Assembly (NCBI GenBank): GCA_002633005.1
Contig: NMRA01000056.1
Span: forward strand, 786,137 to 850,136
Direction of reading: 5' to 3'
DNA: 64,000 nucleotides
Origin: Phoronis australis
Lineage: Eukaryota > Phoronida > Phoronidae
Positions 48,701-59,802 of this stretch are shown in pieces. How positions within the stretch are numbered: position 1 is the first letter of the stretch; each line of letters opens with the position of its first letter. Both the position numbers and the translations under genes were made by a program. A model generated the notes under the pieces. The model was not told where the DNA came from, ran no database searches, and saw only the letters and a program-made list of their open reading frames with translations.

Positions 48701-51700
48701 TGATTTTCACATTTGGGGTGTCTGAAAATGAACATTTTGACCTCGATGAATGTCAACAACGGCATGCAGTCACGTGAATGTGTTCATTTTCTATACATGG
48801 CCAGAATCCTTAACAAGAATGTTTAGTTCATTCAGCTGTCAGTCACCCACAAAGTTGTTGCAGCAAGGAATCTGCTTGTTCAGCTGAAATTGTGGGTTAA
48901 TTTGTAACTGTTTGCGTACCATTTTCTTACATAATTGAGTATACTGACTTCATTCAACCACGTTCAATGTTCATTTTTCTTATTTTCTCTAGTAAGGTTG
49001 CAAGCTTTTGCGAGATTATACCTTTCGCAAATAGGGGCCTAGACTCCTGTGTGATCTCTCCAAACTCAACGCAAACTAGCTTTAATCAAGGCGTCACAGC
49101 TGTTACGCTGTAATCCAATGATTTGTTGAATGGCCATGCAAATCTGCATTTGCTTATTATGTAATCATTATTGTTTTCAGTCCATTCGTCAGTAAGTTAA
49201 TTCCACCCTCGTTTCCCAATGTCCCTTACCACCTGAAGTTGACTGAGGGCGACGGTGATAAGAAAGAAGGTAAGATAAGGTTTGCCTTTTTGGGTTTTAG
49301 GCAACTTCAGCTGCATTTTATTTATCAGTGTAAATAAGATCAGATCTTAGTAGTATAGAAATTGCGGATGTCTTTTGTGTCGCTTAGCGCAACCTGTCAG
49401 CGATTTGTTTGTTGGTTATTTAGGCCGTAAAATGTTGTATATCATGTGCGAGTACACTTTATTTTCAGGACTCTGTCTTTAAAGGGATATTCTCAGCGAG
49501 AAAATTAGTTTTACAGAAATTAGCAGAAGTGTAGACTTAAACCCACTAGCTCTGCAGTCGCAACTGAACGCTTTGCTTTGAACAAAATCCAATTATGTAA
49601 ATAGCAGAGTATTTTAAGTGTATTTATATGGTAGGCACCAGCCTTGTTTTCACCGAATGACTGACAGACAACAGCGAGATTTGGCAACTTGTAATAAAAT
49701 CACAAAAAAGCATTGTATTTTGGTGTTATATGACGACTGGTGAAAGCCAATAACTCCAAGAAGTCAGTCTCATCCAACAATGATCCCAACAGTTTGGTAA
49801 TGTCCCTTTGATAAAAGCTGTTGAACAAGTCTGCATTTTGTAACCAATCCAACTGAATATGAACTTTGTAGTTTGATCTGTAACATTCCCTGAATTAAAA
49901 CGGAACTGAGCATTCAAAAGGTCTTGTCGTTTGATCCAATTTATTCCACAGTTGTTTTTGTACCTTTCAGATCTTTTGGATTACCGGTTTGACAGGAAAG
50001 ATCTGGTCTGTTTAGCGCTCTGTGCCGTAATTGGCGTTTGGTACTTTTGGAAGAAGGTAGGATTGTCACATTTTTGGTTTTTAAATAATTTTATTCTTTC
50101 ATGCAGCTCGGGGTGTGTTTTGTCATTAAGTCTGATTCCCGCAGTGTGGCACCTATTAAGTTACTTTTTTCTTCCCCAGATTTGAACCACCATATAAAAA
50201 CTGAATCTACGTTCAGTTTAAAAATAAATGGTGGAATGTTATATTAATTGAACTTAACATTTCATTTAAATCTGTTTTGAATTTCGTGAAGAATTTGTAG
50301 CCAAATAGTTGTGCAGCTTATGACGGTAGTAAAGTTAATACTTATTTATTGAAACAGGCGTCAGGTAGTAGTGATTTCTGTGCTTGAAAACAACTGGCAT
50401 CTCATCACTGTTTGAGACCAGGCTCAATTAGCCGGCTTGACCCTTACGATGGTTTTATGCACAGAGCATGATTTCAAGTAATAACGAGTTGTTTCAAAGA
50501 GAAAGTGGTCCAGTGATTCAGTTACTGTTACTTAGGCCTTTATTGGCGAGTGTGTGTAGATATCTAGATATCGTTGAAAATGTAGATTTTAACTCGGTAA
50601 AGGTATAATTTGTATATTCTGAAAATTGAAAGCCTGTATAATTTGACTTTTGACTTTATGCTAATCTGTCATAAATTGGATCACGTGTGTTGTGTGTTTT
50701 TATTTAAATTCAACGAAAAATATTCATAGGAACATTGGGTCGATTTTGTTTGACATAATTGTTCAAGATACAGTTTTTTAAGTATCATTTTGTTTAAACT
50801 AAAATCTCAGAAATCCTATTTTTGATAGCTTCTCGTGCAAAATTAGAACCTTTTAAAAACAATTCCCAACTAGCGTTATGGAAAACAGTGTATAAAGCAT
50901 AGGATCTGAAAGTTTCATTTGAATCCAAACAGCTGTTTATGTGATGTTAATCACATTTGGTCATTTTTCGAGGGTCCTACATAACCTTCAGTGCTCACCT
51001 TCAACTGGAGTCTCTGTCTTTGTTTTCACGATTATGTAAATATGTTCTCAGTTAAAAGATACCAAATTTAGGGGCATGTGCCAAAGCATGACGTGGCAGG
51101 GTAATAGTTTGTATTTTAAAAGCATTGTTTGGTAAGAGCCTTGTTGAATGTCAGCTAACGGTACTGTCATTAATGTTTGACCTGGACTTTGCTGTGTACA
51201 AGTGTTGTTGAACACCTGACAGGTGTATTGTGTGTGTTCTAGTGCATAGAGTAAATTCTTATGATTTTTGTTTGTTACATAAAGTGATGAAAAGGGTAAA
51301 GCTGCAATTTAATACTAACATTTTCTTTACTGCAAATGGTAATTGATCATTGCATTGTGTCTTGCAGCACTGGATTGCCAACAACCTGTTTGGCTTGGCA
51401 TTCGCAGTCAATGGCATAGAGCTGTTGCACCTCAACACGGTGATCACTGGCTGTACCCTGCTTGGGGGACTGTTCATCTATGATATTTTCTGGGTGAGTT
51501 GACCACCGTAGCCGTTTTATATGGTTGTTCTCTTGCAGTGGGACTAGAATTTTTGTCCACTTCTGTCCAGTCCTGTCTTGAGCATTATGTGCTTGGCCCA
51601 CACATACAATTTTTTCCTACATGTTGTGTTTCTGTTTGTTCCTGTCGCTTTTCCTTTCCTGTGAACACCGCATTAAAACCCCTTTCAGTCAGTTGCATTC

Positions 51701-54700
51701 CAGGTTCTTGCCCTGTTAATGATGTCTGATTAAACAAACACAGTTGCTAAGTGGATATTCACTAACCAGTGCTAATGAATTAAAAGTTCCTACTTTTACA
51801 TCTGAAGATTGAAGTGAGAAAGTAATTCATTAGCATGGGGGCATTCATGTGATAAGGATCCTATGTGTTCACTCGAATGAAGGCATTTCTATGTCTGGGA
51901 CCTTTGTTACTCTAGCGCCACCTAGTGATTTTGAGTTCCTATTCCTTTTCTTGTTTGAGGTCTCTCCTGTTTCTAGTGCTTTCCCGCAAACAAACTTTAT
52001 TTGTTTGCCAACCTGCTTTCAGTGAACAGCATTCCATTGTTTTAAACATAGTGAAATCTCATTTTGAATCACATTCAGTGTGGTTTAGTGCCAAAGGTGC
52101 TATGACAGAAAAGAAATATTTCCAGGGAAGCTATTATCTAATATTTTGATGAGGCTTCTAACATGTTGTCCTGCTATTTCAAGAAAAGATTGTTTTTGTG
52201 ATTCATGTGTTTGATAATTTGCAACTGTGCGTTGTCCTAATAGGCTCAATCTATTTGTTTTTTCATTTTGCAGGTGTTTGGTACAGATGTAATGGTGACT
52301 GTTGCAAAGTCATTTGAAGCACCCATTAAGTGTAAGTGATTTGTTTTAATCGTTTAGTGCATGATGGTACATTGTAGCTATTTTACCCAAATGCTTTCCA
52401 TGTGCATTGCAACTGCATAGAAACAGATCAAGTTTCACAATATCTGTGTAGATTAAAAGCAACTGTCTCTTCTAAGTCTTTCCTGCCAAAGTTACCGAAA
52501 AAAGATTGTAGAAAAGGAGGGATTGATAAGATATGAGAATTCCAGTGACCTTCAAAATAGAGCAATTGATAACAACTTTGTCCAGGATATGCGTAATCAG
52601 TTAATTAAAGGAATGTATTGAGAATAAAAATACAAAGCCAATAACATTTTTAGTTTTACTGTATTAATTGAGGAATTGAGTAATTTTAGTTTTGAAATTT
52701 TAAATCAACCATCTGAGTCCCCAATCATAATAATTATCTATCTTTGTCATTATGAATTGTATGATGTTTAAACACTTTTCCCCTTACTCTGCCCTCTCAC
52801 TATAAATTGGGTAGGTATGAAGGTGAATTTTATTGTGACTCTTGTATTGGTCATATGAGTTATGTCAGCCACCTGTAGAATGGATGTTGTCAAAAATGTT
52901 TCGCGTGTCAATTTTTGTTGCAGACGAAATGTGTTTCTTTTACACTTTGAAAATGTTTTTTTCATCAGATTGAAAACAAAATGATTGTTTATGTAGTCAG
53001 TTGCAGAAGCAAAAAATACAGTTTTGATTAACTTAGACATGCTCATTATTACAGGGCTTGGGATTTTCCTTTTGCAGGAGGATTTCCTTATTTTTGGTTT
53101 CGATTTCCTCTTGTTTGATTTCCAGTTTCCTCTTTTTTGTCTCTTTTTGATCATTATTTTGGCTTTATTCATGCAAAAATGTTCATTTCAGTTAAATTTT
53201 ACGACACAAGATAATATTTCTATCACACAAGTCCATTTATTTGTGGAATGATACGTCTTCTGTAAAATTTTCCTCTTTTTATCATTGGTCATTCCAAGCT
53301 GTGATATTGTGACACAGCCTTGTGTAGCACAGTACTTAATGAGATGGATTTTCAACCAAAAGGTCGTTGGTTCAATCCTTAGCCGCTGTAGTCACCTGTA
53401 TGAATAAGTACTAGTCACTGGGAAGTTCAAAACAAGTCAAAAGTAATTGGACAAAATACCGTTTTCCCATAATGAAGGCTAACTTTGTTTACAGCAAAAA
53501 TTACTTGTAATGGCTATCAGGGTGGCAAATTTCAGATTACAAAATGGCTTAACCACCTGTTATTAGCTCTCTTGTAAATTCTCTTTATTCTCGGTGATGA
53601 GGGAAGACTAGCCTGAATGGGATCTCTACCCAGCCGTTATGATGGGTAATTCCGGGTCATTATGTCTGAATACTGTTCGTAATGTACAAGCTTCCTGCCC
53701 ATCCAGAGTTCAAAGACTCTGATCCACTTCAGAAATCAGAGTAAACAACCAGCCTGCTGTGAGGGACTTAATTTTTTGATTGTTAAAATCAATTATGTCT
53801 CTTTGCCGTTGCAGTGGTCTTCCCACAGGATCTGCTGGAGAAGGGTCTGGCCGCCAACAACTTTGCCATGCTAGGATTGGGAGACATTGTCATCCCTGGC
53901 ATCTTTATTGCCCTGCTGCTGCGATTTGACGTTCAGTGAGTTTACGTTTACTAATAATTAACACTGCCAATTACAAAGCTTGTTTGCCTTAAACTTCTTC
54001 ACCTATCGCACATCAGGACTCTTTATCAAGCTTGTGTTGGGCGTTACTTAGGGGATGTCATCGGTTTTATGGCTGAAAAACACATTTTTGTGATTTTTGG
54101 ATGGGATTGACTTCTTGATTTTTATTAGCTTAGATCTGAGCTTTAAGACAACGAAATCCATAATGATTTTGTGACTTTATTTCAAATTGACCATTCTGAG
54201 GTCTGATTCTGTGCTGGGGCTGATTTCAGTCTGTCACTTCTCTCGCCAATAATGTTCCCTTAATAAGTTGTCTCTGCTTATGGAGGAATAATTGGATTAA
54301 TAACGGGTGGTAAACATTTAACATTGTGAGTTTGTTTGATACTTAGTTTGTAGGTGTGCTGCCTTCCACTTGTTGCTGATACCTGAAATCAAGAAGTGTG
54401 CTTATTGGACCTGTCATTCTGGACTTAAATATTGCCACTGAAATGAAAGCAGTGGTTTCAGCTGAACTGGAGCTAAAACATTTTTGAAAAGTCCACCGTG
54501 CCAATGATTTCTATATTTTTATTCACAAACTGCCCAAGATGCTACTTGTGGTAATGGAAATGAAGTCTAACTGTGCTAAGGAAAGTTGCAACACCGGCTT
54601 TGTCAGGTGGCCTAGTTTTGATTTTTTGTGACATCTTAAGATTAAAATGTAGTAGTTTTTCTTACTAGTTTAACTCCACTTTGTGTATTACAAGAAAGTA

Positions 54701-56812
54701 CTGAGTACCGCTATGCTTTGTACTACTGAGTTGCTATTATGTCTATCTTTTCATTTCAGTCTGAACAAAAATAGGAAGACGTATTTCTATGCCAGTTTCA
54801 TAGCATACATCGTTGGTCTGGGCACAACAATCTTTGTCATGCATGTGTTCAAACATGCACAGGTATGTCATTTTGTCAACGCCGCTATGCTCGCTTGGTG
54901 CACTGGCTTAACCACTGCTGGTCTACTTTTTAAAAAGTTAAGTTTTGCTGTATCGCTGTATCACAACTGCATATGTGCATATTTAGGCCCACGGACCTGC
55001 TCCTCTATACAAAGTTGAGACTCATACACTTATTTGTAAATCACTGAAGCTAAAACAAAGCAGCAACCTTTAAGTGAAACGTGAATATTCAAGTCTGTTA
55101 CAATACTCTTGATGTATGTTCTTGCGCCATTTAGTGGCCATTTTTATTACACATGAACAACCCTAAAAGCACACCATTTGCAGTGCATTCGTGGGTGCAT
55201 TTCAACGCTCTGCGTTGCTCTTTTTTTAGCCAGATAATCAAATGCAAATTTAAATGAAAAGCACAAAAGTGGAGAAAAGACCAACATAAAATAGTCAGTT
55301 AAAGACATGCGTATACAAATTACCCTATAATTGAAGCATGCTGGTCAGATTTGCCAGTATGCGAAACATTGAAGCATGTATTTTAGAAAGGCTTTACACT
55401 CCTGACCCGTGCTTCATCTGTTATCTTGATGACTGTTTCAACATAATAAGCATGTATAAGTAAGAATTATTGGTCTGCTTGTAGGCCATATTGCGTGAAA
55501 GAAGAGAAATAATTACTGATATCATATCAATGATTACTGATACCATATCAATAATAACTGATACCATATTAATGCGTTCATTTATAACAACACAATCATA
55601 TAATGAGCACGTGTTCTTAGGCAAGACGTGTCTCTAGTTCAACTATTGTCTAACTTTACGTAAACAGCAACATATTGATCGACGTTTCGGTTTGTTGTCA
55701 CCAAACCATTCTCAAGAAAAATCTTTACAATATTCTGCAAAACTGATGTTCTAATTGTGAGGAGTTGCAAAATGTGATCATGATAGGAAAAAGTAGAAAA
55801 AATATTAATCAAGCAGTAGTCACGGTTTTCTGTTTTAAATTGAAAAAAAGATCAATATTGGCAATTATTTGGTTCGAAGTTGGTCAACTTTTACCATAAT
55901 TTCACTGGAGGCCTGGAGAGGTTCCACTGCAGGTTCTCCATGTCAAACTGTCAGACGCATGTTTTTAATGTCCATTCGATTCACCTACCAACTCTTGTAA
56001 CATGCTCCACCTCACAGCCTGCCCTACTCTACCTGGTACCGGCTTGCACGGGTTTTCCACTCATCACAGCTCTGGTGAAAGGGGAAATTAAAGACATGTT
56101 CAGGTACGTTACACAATAAAGAGGCTTCTGTTAGAAAAATGACCTTTGATTTTGACCACTGACTGGTCATTTTATTCACTGAAGGCGATCTTAAACAATA
56201 ATAAGTGTCAGTTCTTCCCAAGCACAGTTGTCACTTCCAATCTGACGAAGGAATTTTATAATGATGAATGGCCTAAATTGGAAATTTAGACATAAGGGTG
56301 GTGAAATCTTAGAATCCCTTGTAATATTTGAAAAGCTGCTATTGAATATGCTGAACACAGATCTCAGTGGCATTCCTAAGTTGTATTAATGGTGTGATTC
56401 CTTACTCGTAATCATCTCTGTTTATATTTGTATTTTTTCACCCCTCACTTAGTGTCTGTGATTGCCACCAGATGTCACCCTCTCCTGTATCTCTTTTTGG
56501 TATTTAAATTGTTAACACACAAGTTATAGTGTGCTTTTCATGCACTTTTGCCATTTTAGTTTATTCTTGCAATGAACATTGATGTTGACAATGTCTTACT
56601 GTTGTCTACGTCTACCATCAGACAGTGGATCAGAAGTTTCAACACAACAAACTTTTAAATTTAAGATTATACGCATTGCATGTTGTCAGATTTTCTACAC
56701 TTCTTCTTCCCGCGCCTTGAATTCTGATTCTTGTTTTAGCTACGAAGATAGTCCAGAGGACAAAAGCAGTGACAAATCAGAGGAGACAAAGGATGCGAAG
56801 AAGGCGAATTAA
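45731..56812 (+). CDS. HM13: HM13, signal peptide peptidase (complete, 11 exons)
   Basis: An intramembrane aspartyl protease of the ER that cuts leftover signal peptides. Exons: 45731-45919, 47001-47099, 47978-48060, 49181-49269, 49971-50056, 51368-51493, 52274-52331, 53815-53935, 54760-54862, 56018-56103 and 56740-56812; all GT-AG and in phase, about 370 residues against 377 in human. It aligns with human SPP throughout: STPEGIALAYGS-like PATPEGMALAYGS, IFSKEYINLLLAVYFF, HWIANNLFGLAF. Catalytic motifs are present: YD (Asp near 221, GGLFIYDIFW), GLGD (Asp near 267, MLGLGDIVIPG) and PAL (PALLYLVPA, near 319). The N-terminus has NET and NAS sequons. The C-terminus ends KKAN, a KKXX ER-retrieval signal as in human (KKEK). 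No broken residue seen. Confidence 0.97.
47134..47694. mobile_element. Inverted-repeat element (copy 2) in HM13 intron 2
   Basis: The right terminus GATAAGGTCCTACATAACTT matches the element at 17682-18190. The left end (TAACATAATGTAAGACTCC) is a decayed version of GGTTATGTAGGACC. Interior shared text: AAATTTGGCCAACTTTGGAAC and CAGATACTATGCTTTAG. It begins 35 bp after the exon 2 donor. Confidence 0.6.
48099..48184. repeat. Long-hairpin element, subfamily B (copy 2) in HM13 intron 3
   Basis: The arms are GTAGTCGCTTACAGTGGTAC with TGCGTTTTGACAACCAGTTT and AAACGGGCTTTCAAAATGCG with CCCTGTGAGTCACTGATGAC. More mismatches than the other copies; the loop GCTGAATAAC is the family loop inverted. It starts 39 bp beyond the exon 3 donor. 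Confidence 0.65.
50057..51367 (+). other. HM13 intron 5
   Basis: 1.3 kb. Contains the 50865-50950 copy of the dispersed repeat and, at about 50970-50995, the terminus-like GAGGGTCCTACATAACCTT. Open frames at 49931-50185 and 51259-51601 overlap the real exons in wrong frames. Nothing else seen. Confidence 0.6.
53317..53690. mobile_element. SINE head next to a reversed Tc1/mariner-like fragment, HM13 intron 7
   Basis: At 53317-53400, an A-box-like TGTAGCACAGTACTTAATG and a B-box GTTGGTTCAATCCTTAG lie at tRNA spacing. From about 53440 to 53690 the text (GAGGGAAGACTAGCCTGAAT, CGGGTCATTATGTCTGAATAC) is the reverse complement of the element family at 39942 and 57925. Confidence 0.55.
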
Positions 56813-57497
56813 CCGGTCAGTAAATGGACACTGACCGGATCGTGACTGAGGCGGCGTATTAAAATCTCAACTCTTTTCAGTGAAAGCAATGTATTTCAGG
56901 TGCTGCATCGTGAACGAAGCAATTACAGCGGTGTCGTTGAAGTCTTTGTGAATGTAACTCATAATGGCAATTAGGACAATGACTGTCCTTATGTGAATGA
57001 TTTATTTTGTGTAAAGTCGATCCTTAACGAATATTAAGAATGGTGCATTAGGTTAATTGTGCAAAGATGTGATATTCATTTCACACGGTCCCGTTACACC
57101 GAACTCGTTCTACAAGCGTCCCTGCCCGTATTAGCGTGTTTTCATGAAAGGGGCTGGGAGTATGCGGATGCAAAATCCTTGTCGAGCACGCGATACTGTC
57201 CGCAGGGCTTTTGTAATAAATTGTATAAAGCTTTATCGATTCCCATACGAGTTCATACGGCAAGATCATTAATGAAATGAATAATTCAGTCCGATGGGCT
57301 ACTGATATATAAATTGTTTCATATTTGTTAATTCTATTTCAGTGAATATTAAGTCGGATTTCTGATATTGAAATATCTTGCTCTTCATTATTTTAAATTG
57401 TGTATGTTCAGACAAAGACCGGAGTCCATTTCATGAAAGTGACGTTAAGACGCAAGACAGAAATTTGGTCGTGCTTCTATTACAATTGCTGAATAAA
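56813..57497 (+). terminator. HM13 3' UTR with two polyadenylation signals
   Basis: AATAAA occurs at 57215-57220 and 57492-57497, both downstream of the TAA at 56810-56812. The open frames at 57059-57280 and 57081-57269 are noncoding. Two signals suggest alternative 3' ends. Confidence 0.6.
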
Positions 57498-57924
57498 GGT
57501 TTGGCAAGTAATTGTGGGCGTATCACAATCTAGAAATAATTTATTGAAATTATCTTATAGACTAGCAGTTGTGTGTATACTGTCAGAGACTATGCACTTT
57601 TGCTCAAGTGAGATTTGATTATTTTTCAGAAATAGTTGTGTGTACTGCAAGGCCAAAATTCTGTCTTAAGTCACTTTTCATGTAATGCTTTACAAAGTTC
57701 TTTATTAGGAATGATGTTTCAGACTTGAAAGAGTTTTTGTCACTTTAAAAGAAATTATGATGTTAATTTTATGATGACTGTCTGTCACTATGGGAAACAC
57801 GCGTTAGAGTTTAGAATTAGAGTAGGATATGCATGGAAGGTGATGGACAACGAATCTGCTTTAGCTTGAGATTGTTATTTGTTTTAAAGCTCTCACATTA
57901 GTTTGAGTTGTCAAACCTGGTAAG

Positions 57925-58090
57925 TACAGTACAAGCCAGAAGTATCCAGACAGAATGACCCAGAATTCCCCGTCAAGATGGCTGGGTGGATTCTGGATTC
58001 ATCATAAGAGAATGAATGTAGATTAAGAAGAAACTTATGGCAAATTGACTAAGCCAATTCTGCAATTAGAATTTCACTCCTGTAATAGTT
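57925..58090 (+). mobile_element. Tc1/mariner-like fragment (copy 3)
   Basis: ACAGTACAAGCCAGAAGTATCC and GACAGAATGACCCAGAATTC match the left terminus and flank of the element at 39942. CAATTCTGCAATTAGAATTT recurs as well. The right terminus is not found, so I read it as truncated. Confidence 0.55.
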
Positions 58091-58747
58091 AAAAAAAATT
58101 TTTGCTCTTAAGAGACTTACCAGTGGCAAATGGCGTCTTGTCCTGTACATCGTGCCAGTCTGTGCGCAGCATTGCAGCTCTGAATTAATTTCTGTAGATT
58201 GTAATGACATTGCATTTGAAAATTGTGTCCTTTTGTTCCTTGTTTCAATTTGCGACTTATTTTACTTTATGATGGCACTTTCTTTTTGTCGTGAAATATT
58301 TATCTTTTGTTGTAAACCTGACTTTAGATGACTTACTCAGCCAACAGGGGGTAAATATTTATGGAATATGAACAACTGATGTTTTTGAACAGGGCCAACC
58401 CACCTCTTTTCTTCATTTATGTTGTAAGCTGAATAAACTGTTGCAAACTTGATATCTGTATTTTCCTGTTTCTGCTTGAAGTCTCGTACTGTCCAGAAGT
58501 GAAAATTGCCCGAGGGGAGTAACAATTTGTAGTTAAAAGTATCTTGATTGTAGCGTGTTTTGTGCAAAACGTAACAATGGTCGTCAAATCCCACCTTATT
58601 CACCAAAAACTAACGCTACCAGTTACTTTTGAATAACGCGTAATGTTAGCAAAATGTTGGACAAAGAAATTCCTCCATGAATTAAACTTCTCTATATTGA
58701 GCTTTGATAATGAAAATGAGAGTATTCAGCATATAATGTGGAATACA

Positions 58748-59026
58748 TACGCGCACCCAGCCTGAAATATTGGGGGGCTCAAATTTTTGAGTGTGGACCT
58801 TTAGTGAAAAACAAAATCAGGGACTAAAAAAAAAACGGGGACTACAAAATAAGAAAGGGGTACTACGTTCAGAGCTATGAATTGTGCATTCGCGCCGAAT
58901 TCTTGCCGTTATAGTGGACTTTTGTCTCATTTTTTCGGACATTTTGTTTCTCTGAGGCGGACCTTTTTGCCCACTTTGCCAAATAGGGGGCTCACTAGAG
59001 CCCCCCCCCCCCTGGGTGCACGCATG
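58748..59026. mobile_element. MITE with CGCGCACCCAG termini and a C-run
   Basis: TACGCGCACCCAGCC at the left and CTGGGTGCACGCATG at the right are inverted repeats 279 bp apart. The inner GGGGGGCTC pairs with AGAGCCCCCC at the right, where the C-run has lengthened to about 14. No coding capacity. Confidence 0.65.
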
Positions 59027-59461
59027 GAATACCTTAAGAATAAGAACTATAATTCAGCGTATAAATGACTATGTACTAACTATTTTGAATACATACTAAC
59101 TGTTTTGACTATGTACTGTTTTATGGTTTACATTGTAAATTGACTAAAGCTGTTTATAATTTGAACTCTTCTTCGTTAAAATGCTACACAATATTCAATT
59201 TCATGGAGGAATTTCTTTGCCCAACCTAAAGGCTTTTCTTTGGCTACTAGCTGACCAATCGTTTTAGCAGTTTTTGTGTACAAGTGCCTGGCAAAGCATT
59301 GAAGTGATGCTACTTATCTATTCTAGAAGAACGAGAAGGTAAAATTTCAGTTGTCCTTCATATTGTGTCCTAAACTGGTGAATTTTGCCACAGACACACT
59401 TGCAGGGAACGCGGTATCTACAGGTCAGTCCAAAAGAATGATCTAATTACGACTTTAAAAC

Positions 59462-59467
59462 TTTATT
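59462..59467 (-). terminator. LSM4 polyadenylation signal
   Basis: TTTATT on plus is AATAAA on minus, 336 bp beyond the LSM4 stop codon. The 3' UTR (59468-59802) contains repeated GGTCAAAGGTCA-like text on the minus strand. Confidence 0.55.
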
Positions 59468-59802
59468 ATTAAGAACCTAGTATATATTGTACAAAACAAT
59501 AGGAAATACTTGACTGTTATTTACAACAGGTGTAACATGATCTACAATGTAACACAGCGAAAACAATATTCTTTTATACGACAACGTCTGGCAATGACGT
59601 CACATAAACTAATGAAGAATCCATCTACCATAGACATTTCACAATGTCACCTGAGTCAGTCAAACGGACTTCATCAATTTCGCTATTTGACCTTGAGTCG
59701 TTACCTCCCACACGACCTTTGACCTTCAGTTGTTACCTCCTACGTGACCTTTGACCTTGAATTGTTATCTCCCACATGACATTTGACCTCTGGACACCTT
59801 CA

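Larger units (their letters stand above)
57498..59461. other. Tail-to-tail spacer between HM13 and LSM4
   Basis: No gene supported. It contains a Tc1/mariner-like fragment (57925 onward) and an inverted-repeat element (58748-59026). The minus frame at 58337-58606 shows no splice context or known domain. Confidence 0.6.

Noticed and set aside
59510-59722. Plus-strand 70-codon frame near the LSM4 3' UTR
   Set aside because: Lies antisense within the LSM4 3' UTR and has no coding signature.
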